Shown here piece after piece: positions 8,591-16,260 of a DNA stretch of 64,000 nt. The notes under the pieces were generated by a model, which did not search any database, was not told where the DNA came from, and saw nothing but the letters and a program-made list of their open reading frames with translations. Source of the stretch: Anaerocolumna aminovalerica (lineage in GTDB: Bacteria > Bacillota > Clostridia > Lachnospirales > Lachnospiraceae); NCBI RefSeq assembly GCF_900115365.1, contig NZ_FOWD01000013.1:1-64000 (forward strand), given 5' to 3'. The translations under genes were made by a program, and so were the position numbers. Within the stretch, counting starts at the first letter, position 1. Each line of letters starts with the position of its first letter.

Positions 8591-9478
8591 ATGCACGAAT
8601 CAATAGTAAAAGGAATCTTATCCGCCCATAATGGAATGAATATATATCGGGGTTGTACTCATGGCTGTATCTATTGTGATTCCAGAAGCAAATGTTATCA
8701 GATAAATCATGAATTCGAGGACATAGAGGTGAAAGTAAATGCACCGGAATTATTGGAAGAAGCCCTCCGGAGAAAAAGGAAGAAAACCGTGATTGGTACC
8801 GGAGCTATGACCGATCCTTATATTCATTTGGAAGAAACACTGGGGAACACAAGAAAATGTTTAGAACTAGTAGAGTCATATGGGTTTGGTCTTGCCATAC
8901 AGACAAAATCAGCAAGAATCTTAAGAGATTTAGATTTATTAAAAAAAATTAACCAGAAGTCAAAATGTGTAGTACAAATGACCCTAACTACATATGATGA
9001 AGAATTATGTAAAATAATTGAGCCAAATGTAAGCACCACAAAAGAAAGATATGAAGTCCTAAAGATTATGCAGGAAAACGGAATACCTACCATTGTCTGG
9101 CTAAGCCCCATTCTGCCTTTTTTAAATGATACGGAAGAAAATATAAAGGGAATCTTAAACTATTGTATAAGAGCAAAGGTACATGGAATTATATGTTTTG
9201 GAATGGGACTTACTTTAAGGGAAGGAAATCGGGAATACTTCTATAAGAAATTAGACCAGCACTTCCCAGGACTGAAAGAAAAGTATATAAAAAAATATGG
9301 AAACTCTTATGAGATCAATAGTCCAAATAACGCGAAATTAATGAATATACTGAAAGAAACTTGTTCCTCTCATCATATTCTCCAGGATGTAAATGCATGC
9401 TTCCAATACCTTCACCAATACGAAGAGAAGAATTCATATGAACAGCTTACGTTTCCGGGCCTTGAGGATATTAATTAA
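8591..9478 (+). CDS. SPL family radical SAM protein
   Basis: A 295-residue radical SAM protein of the spore-photoproduct-lyase-like family (COG1533). The cluster motif is C-x3-C-x2-C (CTHGCIYC, about residues 22-29), within the family pattern NIYRGCTHGCIYCD. VIGTGAMTDPY and the later MTLTTYDEELCKIIEPN are also typical of this family. Substrate is unknown; true SplB has extra conserved residues I cannot confirm, so I do not call it spore photoproduct lyase. I prefer ATG 8591, six bases after GGAG, over an upstream TTG at 8579 that would include the ribosome site. It is one of few plus-strand genes and converges on nrdR. Confidence 0.85.
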   Translation: MHESIVKGILSAHNGMNIYRGCTHGCIYCDSRSKCYQINHEFEDIEVKVNAPELLEEALRRKRKKTVIGTGAMTDPYIHLEETLGNTRKCLELVESYGFGLAIQTKSARILRDLDLLKKINQKSKCVVQMTLTTYDEELCKIIEPNVSTTKERYEVLKIMQENGIPTIVWLSPILPFLNDTEENIKGILNYCIRAKVHGIICFGMGLTLREGNREYFYKKLDQHFPGLKEKYIKKYGNSYEINSPNNAKLMNILKETCSSHHILQDVNACFQYLHQYEEKNSYEQLTFPGLEDIN

Positions 9479-9547
9479 GTATAAAAAACTGAAAATGCAC
9501 CACCATATTCTTTCTTATGTATATTAATTACCGCTAATCATTAAAAA

Positions 9548-9638
9548 ACCTTTATTGGTTAAGCTTTATACCTCTTGGAATTCTATATAATATAGGTAGA
9601 TTTTATTCCAAAAGATACATTTCTTAACCAATAAAGGT
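9548..9638. terminator. Long hairpin between convergent radical SAM gene and nrdR
   Basis: A perfect 16-bp inverted repeat (9548-9563 and 9623-9638) encloses about 59 bp, which itself contains shorter inverted pieces (TTGGAAT with ATTCCAA). Read on the minus strand it starts ten bases past the nrdR stop and is followed by six T residues, so it fits a rho-independent terminator with an unusually long loop. The size and nested structure also fit a small palindromic repeat element. Confidence 0.6.
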
Positions 9639-9647
9639 ATAATTAGT

Positions 9648-10112
9648 TTATAATGTTGTTTCATTATCTAATATTTTTTTTAATTCATGCATAAAAGTAT
9701 TCACATCTTTAAATTCACGATAAACCGATGCAAACCTGACATAGGCAACCGGGTCTAGTTCCTTTAATTTATCCATGACGATTTCACCAATAATAGAACT
9801 ATGTACTTCTTTTTCTTCCCGATTAAAAATTGCAGTTTCAATTTCATCCACTAATTGATTGATTTGATCTACAGAAATTGGTCTCTTATGACAGGAACGA
9901 AACACACCTGCTTCAATTTTTGTACGATCATAAGGCTCACGGTTGTTGTCCTTCTTTATGACTACCAGTGGAATAGCTTCAACTTTCTCATAAGTGGTGA
10001 ATCTTTTGTTACATTCATCACATTGACGCCTTCTCCTAATTGAATTATTATCATCAGAAGGTCTTGAATCTATAACCCTGGTATTTTCCTTCCCACAAAA
10101 TGGGCATTTCAT
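9648..10112 (-). CDS. nrdR: Transcriptional repressor NrdR
   Basis: NrdR is an ATP/dATP-sensing repressor of ribonucleotide reductase genes. The 154-residue protein has the standard length. It has an N-terminal zinc ribbon (CPFCG, CDECNKRF; residues about 3-36, with RRRRQC between) and a central ATP-cone domain (about 48-138: PLVVIKKDNNREPYDRTKI). The ATG follows AAGGAGG. It is transcribed alone toward the plus-strand radical SAM gene. No nrd genes or NrdR boxes are present in this window, so its targets lie elsewhere. Confidence 0.96.
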   Translation of the reverse strand: MKCPFCGKENTRVIDSRPSDDNNSIRRRRQCDECNKRFTTYEKVEAIPLVVIKKDNNREPYDRTKIEAGVFRSCHKRPISVDQINQLVDEIETAIFNREEKEVHSSIIGEIVMDKLKELDPVAYVRFASVYREFKDVNTFMHELKKILDNETTL

Positions 10113-10332
10113 AATGTTTCCTCCTTAAGTTTGCAGCAATTAATGTTCTAATTTAGATTATATGTAAAATGTCTTCCAAGGTCAAGGAATATTCCATAAG
10201 TTGAATTTTAGTTCTTTCCGGTTAAAAAACTAATTAAACTTATATGCAGATAAAATATATACATATAATAGAATAAGAATCATATATTAGTTTATGAATA
10301 TAATATTCAATACATTTAGTGAGGGTTTTGTC

Positions 10333-10593
10333 ATGAGAATGTGTGAATTAAAAGAAAAAGAAGTTATAAATTGTAGAGACGGTGAAAGACTGGGCTTCGT
10401 TTGTGATATCGAATTCGACATAAATACCGGAATTATAATAAAACTAATCGTTCCCGGCCCCTGTAAAATCTGGGGCATCTTAGGACGTGAACATGAATAT
10501 TGTATACCTTTTTGCAGCATCAAACAAATAGGACCTGATGTTATTCTGGTAGACATAGATATCAACGAAGTACTGGAGAAAATACTTTTTTGA
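10333..10593 (+). CDS. YlmC/YmxH family PRC-barrel sporulation protein
   Basis: An 86-residue protein with a PRC-barrel-like fold signature (CELKEKEVINCRDGERLGFVCDIEFD, then GCxxxIIVPGP-like LIVPGPCKIWGILG and CIPFCSIKQIGPDVILVDID). It belongs to the YlmC/YmxH family found almost only in spore-formers; its biochemical role is not known. I chose ATG 10333, seven bases after GAGGG, because the upstream frame from 10294 lacks a ribosome site. It converges on sigG, separated by a 13-bp stem. The closeness to sigG, sigE and spoIIGA matches the order seen in other Clostridia. Confidence 0.85.
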   Translation: MRMCELKEKEVINCRDGERLGFVCDIEFDINTGIIIKLIVPGPCKIWGILGREHEYCIPFCSIKQIGPDVILVDIDINEVLEKILF

Positions 10594-10620
10594 CCTTCAA
10601 GGGTATTCCCTTGAAGGTCA
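10591..10620. terminator. Convergent hairpin between ymxH-like gene and sigG
   Basis: A perfect 13-bp stem with a four-base TATT loop (10591-10603 and 10608-10620). It includes the TGA of the ymxH-like gene and lies 28 bp past the sigG stop. A T-run precedes it on the plus strand, but neither strand has a clear U-tract after the stem, so termination is likely but not proven. Confidence 0.6.
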
Positions 10621-10648
10621 CATAATCCTTAAGGCATAACTTTCCCGT

Positions 10649-11428
10649 TCATTGACTTAAATAGTTCTTCATACTTTTTAATGCTGATTTTTCAAGCCTT
10701 GAAACTTGTGCCTGAGAAATACTTATTTCTTTTGCAACTTCCATCTGGGTTTTACCTTCATAGAACCTAAGTTCTATGATGCTCTTTTCTCTATCAGACA
10801 ATTTTGACAAAGCCTCTTTTAGAGAAATTTCTTCTACCCAATTTTCCTCTCTGTTTTTCTTATCGCTGACCTGATCCATAATATATAAGGTATCTCCACC
10901 TTCTGAATAAACAGGTTCATATAAAGATACAGGACTTTGAATGGCATCCAATGCAAAAACGATGTCTTCCTTACTAATACCAATTTCATTTGCAATGTCA
11001 GTAACGGTAGGTTCTTTATCATTCCTTTTGGTTAATGCCTCTTTAGCATATATGGCTTTATAAGCGGTATCTCGAAGAGAACGACTGACACGTATGCTGT
11101 TATTATCTCGTAAGTAACGCCGTATTTCTCCAATAATCATAGGAACTGCATAAGTAGAGAATTTTACATTTTGGGATACATCAAAATTATCAATTGCTTT
11201 CATTAATCCAATACAGCCTATTTGAAATAAATCGTCTACATTTTCATTACTATTAGAGAAACGTTGAATAATGCTTAAAACTAGCCGAAGATTACCTTTG
11301 ATATACAATTCTCTTGCTTCTTTGTCCCCCTTTAATATTCGCTGAAATAATTCTTCCTTTTCAGCATTATTTAGTAATGGTAATTTCGAAGTATTTACCC
11401 CACAGATTTCTACCTTATAAAGAGCCAT
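10649..11428 (-). CDS. sigG: RNA polymerase sporulation sigma factor SigG
   Basis: Late forespore-specific sigma factor. The 259-residue protein from ATG 11428 (GGGAGG seven bases upstream) begins ALYKVEICGVNTSKLPLL, the N-terminal SigG signature that includes the segment contacted by anti-sigma factors. Sigma-70 region 2 (NLRLVLSIIQRF, DLFQIGCIGLMKAIDNFD, FSTYAVPMIIGEIRRYLRDN) and regions 3 and 4 (ISQAQVSRLEK) are complete. It follows sigE as in Bacillus subtilis, 131 bp away, and that gap contains a good match to a sigma-F/sigma-G promoter (11508-11537). It is therefore probably expressed both by readthrough and from its own forespore promoter. Confidence 0.96.
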   Translation of the reverse strand: MALYKVEICGVNTSKLPLLNNAEKEELFQRILKGDKEARELYIKGNLRLVLSIIQRFSNSNENVDDLFQIGCIGLMKAIDNFDVSQNVKFSTYAVPMIIGEIRRYLRDNNSIRVSRSLRDTAYKAIYAKEALTKRNDKEPTVTDIANEIGISKEDIVFALDAIQSPVSLYEPVYSEGGDTLYIMDQVSDKKNREENWVEEISLKEALSKLSDREKSIIELRFYEGKTQMEVAKEISISQAQVSRLEKSALKSMKNYLSQ

Positions 11429-11507
11429 ATGAAAACCTCCCAAATCATTAATTACTTAACTTAATGATTCACTTTTTCATGCCTCTTTATACGGCTGATG
11501 AGGATGT

Positions 11508-11537
11508 AATAATTTCCTTTTATGGAAGTCTTTATAC
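11508..11537 (-). promoter_or_regulatory. Putative sigma-F/sigma-G promoter of sigG
   Basis: Read on the minus strand, GTATA (11537-11533), a 15-base spacer and GGAAATTATT (11517-11508). This fits the Bacillus sigma-F/G pattern (GYATA, 15-16 bases, GGNRRANAHT) with one mismatch. It lies about 80 bases before the sigG start. The match is my reading of the consensus; no start site is known. Confidence 0.5.
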
Positions 11538-11559
11538 TTCGTTTTTTTAAACAGATTTT

Positions 11560-12300
11560 TTATTCCAATCTTAACATTTCTTTCTTAAGACGTTTAATAA
11601 TCTTTTTTTCCAGTCTGGATATATAAGATTGTGATATTCCAAGCAGATCAGCAACTTCTTTTTGGGTTCGTTCATTACCGTCTTCTGTATTTAGTCCAAA
11701 ACGCAATTGAACAATAATTCTTTCCCGTTCACTTAATTTTGCTAACGCTTTTCCCAAAAGTTTTCGGTCTACCTCTTCTTCAATTCCTTTATAAATAACA
11801 TCCTCTTCTGTTCCCAGAATATCCGACAAAAGAAGTTCATTCCCATCCCAATCCACATTTAAAGGTTCATCAATAGAGACCTCTAATTTGGTTTTATTAT
11901 TTCTTCTTAAATACATTAAGATTTCATTTTCAATACATCTCGATGCATAAGTTGCTAATTTAATATTTTTATCCGGATTATATGTATTGATTGCCTTTAT
12001 CAGCCCAATGGTACCTATGGAAATTAAATCTTCCACTCCAACGCCGGTATTATCAAACTTCTTAGCAATATATACCACCAGCCTAAGATTATGTTCAACA
12101 AGTATTGATTTCGCTTCTGTGTCATATTCGGTTCCCAATTTAGCAATTTCTTCTGCTTCTCTGATTGCATCTAAAGGTGCCGGAAGCACCTCTGCTCCAC
12201 CAATATAGTGTATTTCCCCACGTCCATTAAATAGTATACTCCGAAAGTCAGGAATTACGCGGAATTGAATTTTGTTTGGTATGGTTATTTTCAACAGCAT
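11560..12300 (-). CDS. sigE: RNA polymerase sporulation sigma factor SigE (pro-sigma-E)
   Basis: Early mother-cell sigma factor, made as an inactive precursor that SpoIIGA cleaves. From ATG 12300 the protein has 246 residues, with about 33 residues before the conserved [12 protein letters not shown] segment where mature sigma-E begins in Bacillus. Region 2 ([30 protein letters not shown], split by family-typical [19 protein letters not shown]) and region 4 ([18 protein letters not shown]) are near-identical to known SigE. Starts further up (12324 ATG, or the frame from 12333) are possible; GGGAGG sits about 11 bases before 12300. It is 74 bp downstream of spoIIGA and surely cotranscribed. Confidence 0.95.
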   Translation of the reverse strand: MLLKITIPNKIQFRVIPDFRSILFNGRGEIHYIGGAEVLPAPLDAIREAEEIAKLGTEYDTEAKSILVEHNLRLVVYIAKKFDNTGVGVEDLISIGTIGLIKAINTYNPDKNIKLATYASRCIENEILMYLRRNNKTKLEVSIDEPLNVDWDGNELLLSDILGTEEDVIYKGIEEEVDRKLLGKALAKLSERERIIVQLRFGLNTEDGNERTQKEVADLLGISQSYISRLEKKIIKRLKKEMLRLE

Positions 12301-12373
12301 TTTTGACTTTTCCTCCCTATACATAAACTCCACTTGATTCGCTTTTTACCTTGAATTCCAGTTGCATTTAGAT

Positions 12374-13312
12374 TCACATAATATCCTTATGCAAAATCAG
12401 TTGATATTCGTTCTGTTTCGATAATCTGTCAGCGCAAACAGCTGTTAAAACCTTCTCGTTACAAATCTGTTCATCTTCCTCCCACAGTATTACCTTATCC
12501 AGTGTAAAAGCAGGTAAAATCCCATTTTTTCTGCCTACGGAATGATAAGGTATCATCATAATATTCAGTCGTTCCCCGTCGCTGTCTTTCATAAGGTCCT
12601 CAGACAATCCCATTCTGCCAATTGAACTGCTGTTCCCTTCTAAATTATCCAACCATGTTTGGAGGAGTTTTACCTGACCTTCTGATAACAGTTTAGAAAT
12701 CACTGAATATTCTGTTATTATTACTGGTTTCCCATAAATCGGATCATAAAGTCCATTACCGGTATCCAATAAACCAACTGCCCGAACCTTATTCTCCCTA
12801 TAAAACAATTCTGCCTCATAAAGTCTCGAATTCCCTTTTCGAAAACTGTAATATGTATGAATGAAAACTATAATCGCTATAGTTCCAAATAGTATGGCAA
12901 TGACAAAATATGTTTTATTCAGATTTCTAAATAATCCACCATTCACTAAATCACGAAAGAATACTCCCAGCTTTGAATAATAGTAAAGTGAATTTAGCAC
13001 ACCTCCCAAAAAGAACGTAGCTATGTACAGAACTGCTATGGTTTTCAATCTCGCCTTCCATCCATTTTGAATATAAGATACATAAACCATTCCTGTACAG
13101 ATGAGGCAATAAGAAAATAGAAACTGAAGAATTCCGTTTAAATCCGGGATTACTGCAAGAATACACGCACCAATTGCTCCTATAACTCCGCCAAAAATAA
13201 TCCTGGGTTTCGTACTTTTACACTTTACGATTTTTTTTACAATGAAGAGCAGTAAAATATCCATCGCAAAATTAATGAGAAAAATAACATCAATATATAC
13301 TTCTAGATACAA
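12374..13312 (-). CDS. spoIIGA: Sigma-E processing peptidase SpoIIGA
   Basis: Membrane-embedded aspartic protease that cleaves pro-sigma-E after septum formation. The N-terminal half has five membrane spans (for example YIDVIFLINFAMDILLLFIV; the last about residues 125-147). The C-terminal cytosolic half has the catalytic motif GLLDTGNGLYDPIYGKPV. A TTG at 13312, five bases after GAGGGGG, gives M-YLEVYIDVIFLINF, the usual N-terminus; a start at 13330 would include the ribosome site. It is directly upstream of its substrate gene sigE. A promoter-like sequence with a long spacer lies about 39 bases upstream. Confidence 0.93.
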   Translation of the reverse strand: MYLEVYIDVIFLINFAMDILLLFIVKKIVKCKSTKPRIIFGGVIGAIGACILAVIPDLNGILQFLFSYCLICTGMVYVSYIQNGWKARLKTIAVLYIATFFLGGVLNSLYYYSKLGVFFRDLVNGGLFRNLNKTYFVIAILFGTIAIIVFIHTYYSFRKGNSRLYEAELFYRENKVRAVGLLDTGNGLYDPIYGKPVIITEYSVISKLLSEGQVKLLQTWLDNLEGNSSSIGRMGLSEDLMKDSDGERLNIMMIPYHSVGRKNGILPAFTLDKVILWEEDEQICNEKVLTAVCADRLSKQNEYQLILHKDIM

Positions 13313-13350
13313 GCACACCCCCTCTTCCATAACTTGTATTTTCTTTACCT

Positions 13351-13383
13351 ATTATATATTTTTTTCAGTTTAGTTCCTGTCAC
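13351..13383 (-). promoter_or_regulatory. Putative spoIIG promoter with extended spacer
   Basis: On the minus strand GTGACA (13383-13378) is followed after 21 bases by TATAAT (13356-13351), 38 bases before the spoIIGA start. The Bacillus subtilis spoIIG promoter is known for near-consensus hexamers with a 22-base spacer that needs phosphorylated Spo0A. No closer -35 with normal spacing is seen. Weak Spo0A-box-like heptamers (TGTCGTA at 13484, AGTCGGA at 13504) lie farther upstream, 20 bases apart. Confidence 0.4.
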
Positions 13384-13610
13384 ATTCTGGTAAGAAAATA
13401 GGCTTTTTCATTTACCCATACTTACAAAATGTTCTGAAATTTTATGTATTCTATAAATATTTTAGTTTCTCTTGAGAATATGCTGTCGTAAAATAATAAG
13501 CTTAGTCGGAGTTTCGTAGAAATTTACATTTTAATTTAATAAAAATTATTGTAATAGATTGTATAATTAGATATGGACTAGATTAAAGGCATTTGCTATT
13601 CTTAATCAAA

Positions 13611-13673
13611 GCTGTTATAAAACTGTCATCCTGTGAACACTTTAAACTCTAAGATTGAACGTTTTGCAACAGC
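13611..13673. repeat. Hairpin element, copy 1 (GCTGTT...AACAGC)
   Basis: An imperfect inverted repeat: GCTGTTATAAAAC at the left and GTTTTGCAACAGC at the right, with about 37 bp between. The inner bases are related to copy 2 at 13786-13850 (both contain a GTCATCC/ATCATCC segment and the CTTTAA block). The left flank (AAAGGCATTTGCTATT) is also similar in both copies. Confidence 0.75.
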
Positions 13674-13682
13674 CTTAATATG

Positions 13683-13754
13683 ATTACGTCACTTTTATAA
13701 AAACTTCGGAATTTTAATTCCGTTTGTATCTCAGGTATTAAAGAAAGAATTACT
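13683..13754 (-). pseudogene. Decayed duplicate of the ftsZ 3' end
   Basis: Seventy-two bases align without gaps to 13922-13993, the last part of ftsZ; by hand about 57 of 72 match. Read in the ftsZ frame it gives NSFFNT-stop-DTNGIKIPKFL-stop, clearly derived from the FtsZ C-terminal peptide [14 protein letters not shown], with several stops. It is a relic of a tandem duplication and cannot encode protein. Confidence 0.8.
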
Positions 13755-13785
13755 AAAAGCATTTACTGTTTTAAACATAAAAAAA

Positions 13786-13850
13786 GACTGTTACAAAATT
13801 ATCATCCCGTAAGCACTTTTAGCTTTAAGGATTCCGTTTTGTAACAGCCT
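13786..13850. repeat. Hairpin element, copy 2 (ACTGTTAC...GTAACAGC)
   Basis: A second copy of the element at 13611-13673, here with an 11-bp perfect terminal stem (CTGTTACAAAA with TTTTGTAACAG). It starts about 63 bp beyond the ftsZ stop on the minus strand and may act as the ftsZ transcript end. A third, more distant relative occurs at 62245-62314. Confidence 0.75.
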
Positions 13851-13912
13851 CAATTATAATTAAATATATACCATATTTATATTTTTTTGTTTCATATTTT
13901 AGTCTTATATTT

Positions 13913-15139
13913 CTATTTATTATTACGATTCTTTTGTAAGAACTCCGGAATCTTAATTCCACTTGTATCTCCAGCATTAAAAGAAGGATTACTGCCAGTA
14001 TTCATTGGACTTGTATAACCTTGATTTAACGGTTTCGGATTATATGTATTACTGGTTGCCGCTGTCTGGGCTTGTGACTTAGCGAAGGAAGAACTGGAGT
14101 TCATAGTATTGTTACTGCCAAATCTATAATCCGGTCTTGCAATTCCTTGTTTTAAGAAGCTTGGCCCCTTTTGTTCCACAGCAGAGCCCTTTGCATCCAA
14201 TCCCGTTGCAATAACGGTAATAGTTGCTTCATCTGGTGTAGTATCATCAAACATAGCACCAAAGATAATGTTTGCAGTTTCTCCAGCCAGTTCCTGTACC
14301 ATGGTTGCAGCTTCGTTTGCCTCAATTAAGCTGATATCACCGGAAATATTAATAATTACATGAGATGCACCCTGAATGGTTGTCTCTAATAAAGGACTGG
14401 TAATAGCCTGATTTACTGCATCAATACATTTATCATCGCCTTTGCCCACACCGATACCAATATGAGCAACACCCTTGTCCTTCATAACTGTCTGTACGTC
14501 TGCAAAATCAAGATTAATTAAACCAGGAACATTGATTAAGTCGGTAATACCTTGTACACCTTGTTGTAATACCTCATCTGCTTTACGTAAAGCATCCGGC
14601 ATTGTGGTTCTTCTATCTACGATTTCTAACAATTTATCATTAGGAATTACAATTAAGGTATCCACATGTTCTTTTAATCTTTCAATACCGCCAACTGCAT
14701 TGTTCATGCGGGCTTTCGCTTCGAATTTAAATGGTTTAGTTACGATACCTACTGTAAGGATTCCCATTTCCTTAGCAATTTGTGCTACAACAGGAGCAGC
14801 ACCTGTTCCGGTTCCACCGCCCATACCACAAGTAACAAATACCATATCAGAACCTTTGATCAGATTCGTTAATTCTTCCCGGCTCTCTTCCGCCGCTTGT
14901 GCTCCGATTTCAGGTTGTGCACCTGCTCCTAAACCTTTGGTCAATTTCTCACCGATTTGAATACATTGTGGTGCCTTGCAGTTTTTAAGATGCTGCTTGT
15001 CCGTATTTACACAGATAAATTCCACACCTACGATGTTTTCTTCAATCATTCTATTAACAGCATTATTCCCTGCACCGCCGACTCCAATTACAAGAATTTT
15101 TGCAGATGAATCAGCTTCATTTGTTCTTATTTCAAGCAA
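13913..15139 (-). CDS. ftsZ: Cell division protein FtsZ
   Basis: Tubulin-like GTPase that forms the cytokinetic Z-ring and recruits the divisome. The 408-residue protein has the GTP-binding segments [15 protein letters not shown] (about 17-31) and the tubulin signature [10 protein letters not shown] (about 107-116), and the T7-loop [12 protein letters not shown] variable N/S/Q-rich linker (about 335-390) leads to the C-terminal conserved peptide IKIPEFLQK that binds partners. It begins with TTG, seven bases after GGAGG. It is separated from ftsQ by 328 bp, so it probably has its own promoter. ftsA, its usual neighbour elsewhere, is absent, as in many Clostridia. Confidence 0.97.
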   Translation of the reverse strand: MLEIRTNEADSSAKILVIGVGGAGNNAVNRMIEENIVGVEFICVNTDKQHLKNCKAPQCIQIGEKLTKGLGAGAQPEIGAQAAEESREELTNLIKGSDMVFVTCGMGGGTGTGAAPVVAQIAKEMGILTVGIVTKPFKFEAKARMNNAVGGIERLKEHVDTLIVIPNDKLLEIVDRRTTMPDALRKADEVLQQGVQGITDLINVPGLINLDFADVQTVMKDKGVAHIGIGVGKGDDKCIDAVNQAITSPLLETTIQGASHVIINISGDISLIEANEAATMVQELAGETANIIFGAMFDDTTPDEATITVIATGLDAKGSAVEQKGPSFLKQGIARPDYRFGSNNTMNSSSSFAKSQAQTAATSNTYNPKPLNQGYTSPMNTGSNPSFNAGDTSGIKIPEFLQKNRNNK

Positions 15140-15467
15140 GGTACTTCCTCCTTCACTATACTAATCTTTAAAATTATTTATCCAATTTATTAGCCATTTG
15201 TTTCCCTCTATGTAAAATTACCGATTAAACAAACAGTTTTCATTATCAACAAAAGAAGCTGCTTATTTTTAAGTCCAATAAGTCTAGTTTATTCTTTTGT
15301 AATCCTATAGTATATAATAGCTTTTATTGACAAAATAATCAACCCTAAATTTATATTTTTAGCACCCATTGCAAACACATCTGTTTACAGATGTGCACTG
15401 CCACAAAAAATTAAGTTGAAAGAATCACATTAAGGTATTCTTTCCATAATTAATTATCTTTCAGCCT
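15140..15467. other. 328-bp gene-free region between ftsZ and ftsQ
   Basis: This must hold the ftsZ promoter. The minus strand has a TTGTCA-like and CTATAG-like pair around 15308-15335, too weak to call. It also contains one copy (15361-15407) of a dispersed hairpin repeat whose partner is at 49330-49378. No reading frame looks real. Confidence 0.7.
15361..15407. repeat. Dispersed hairpin repeat, copy A (CCCATTGCA...TGCCACAAA)
   Basis: About 47 bases nearly match 49330-49378. The core is a perfect stem CACATCTG-TTTA-CAGATGTG. Conserved flanks are AGCxCCCATTGCA on the left and CACTGCCACAAA on the right. In copy B both arms changed in ways that keep pairing, which suggests selection or recent spread as a structured unit. 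Confidence 0.75.
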
Positions 15468-16232
15468 TTATTTCCGAGGCTTGGCAATGATTCTATCCTG
15501 TCCTTCGGTATAATTTCTCATATCCAATGTAAGTTTCTTATTAGGGGCCTTGGGTAATAAATTCTTTAGTTCAGCAATTTGTTCATCATATGTATTTCGT
15601 TTCCCAAGCAGTACCTGAATTTTTCCACAATATAATGTTACTTCCATATCCGGACTAAATTGAATGGTTTCTATATCCAATTCATATTTTCTTATTAATT
15701 GTGTCAAATTTAGAATAACGTTGAAAATTTCATCTTTTTGTGTATCTAGTTTTTCATAAAGTACCATCTTATTGAAACTTAAGCCAGTAATAAATGGAAC
15801 CTGAGACAGTTTTTCATCCGAACTTTCTACAATAATTCCATCTTTATCAAAATACATATAACCACCCATGTATTCAATACAGCCGGTGACAACTTTTTCG
15901 TAAACCTGAATGGTGACTGTGTTTAGATTCATCATTTCTATATCTACCCGTTCAATAAATGGTATACTACTCGTTTCACCGTATTTATATCTTAAATAAA
16001 GTAATATGGTATTTTTATCAGTCTTTTTGGTAAGCACTTTCTCCTGTAATTCCTCTGAAGTATAGTGATTACTCCCTTCCACAATAACAGTTTCCAACCT
16101 GCTGGTAAATAGAAGAACAAAGGTTGAACCAACAATGAAGAGGCAAAATATCAGTATTTTCATAAGCCTTGACAAAATACCCTTTTTCTTTTCTTTTTGT
16201 CTCTTTTCTCTCATGTTCCCTCTTTTCTGCAT
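15468..16232 (-). CDS. ftsQ: Cell division protein FtsQ/DivIB
   Basis: A single-pass membrane divisome protein that links FtsL and FtsB-type proteins. The 254-residue protein has a basic cytosolic N-terminus (KRQKEKKKGILSRLMK), one membrane span (ILIFCLFIVGSTFVLLF, about 25-42) and an extracytoplasmic POTRA domain starting LETVIVEGSNHYTSEELQ, followed by the FtsQ-type beta domain (IQVYEKVVTGCIEYMGGYMYFDKDG). An internal ATG at 16214, with GAGGGA just upstream, is an alternative start. It is the last gene of the mraZ-to-ftsQ cluster, 28 bp after murA. Confidence 0.88.
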   Translation of the reverse strand: MQKRGNMREKRQKEKKKGILSRLMKILIFCLFIVGSTFVLLFTSRLETVIVEGSNHYTSEELQEKVLTKKTDKNTILLYLRYKYGETSSIPFIERVDIEMMNLNTVTIQVYEKVVTGCIEYMGGYMYFDKDGIIVESSDEKLSQVPFITGLSFNKMVLYEKLDTQKDEIFNVILNLTQLIRKYELDIETIQFSPDMEVTLYCGKIQVLLGKRNTYDEQIAELKNLLPKAPNKKLTLDMRNYTEGQDRIIAKPRK

Positions 16233-16260
16233 AAAAATAGGCTATGCAAATAAACACTAT

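Larger units (their letters stand above)
13331..13912. other. 582-bp gene-free region between spoIIGA and ftsZ
   Basis: No intact gene is visible. It holds the spoIIGA promoter candidate (13351-13383), two related hairpin elements (13611-13673 and 13786-13850) and, between them, a decayed copy of the end of ftsZ (13683-13754). The rest is AT-rich without recognised features. Confidence 0.8.

Noticed and set aside
10287-10565. 92-residue minus-strand frame over the ymxH-like gene
   Set aside because: The plus strand encodes a recognisable PRC-barrel protein with a good ribosome site; the other strand does not.
14475-14960. 161-residue plus-strand frame inside ftsZ
   Set aside because: Antisense shadow of a highly conserved gene; composition (Pro/Ser/Ala runs) is what reverse reading of ftsZ gives.
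15345-15360. Plus-strand TTGACA with TTTATA near 15329-15357
   Set aside because: It points away from both neighbouring genes and reads into ftsQ antisense; likely chance in AT-rich DNA.
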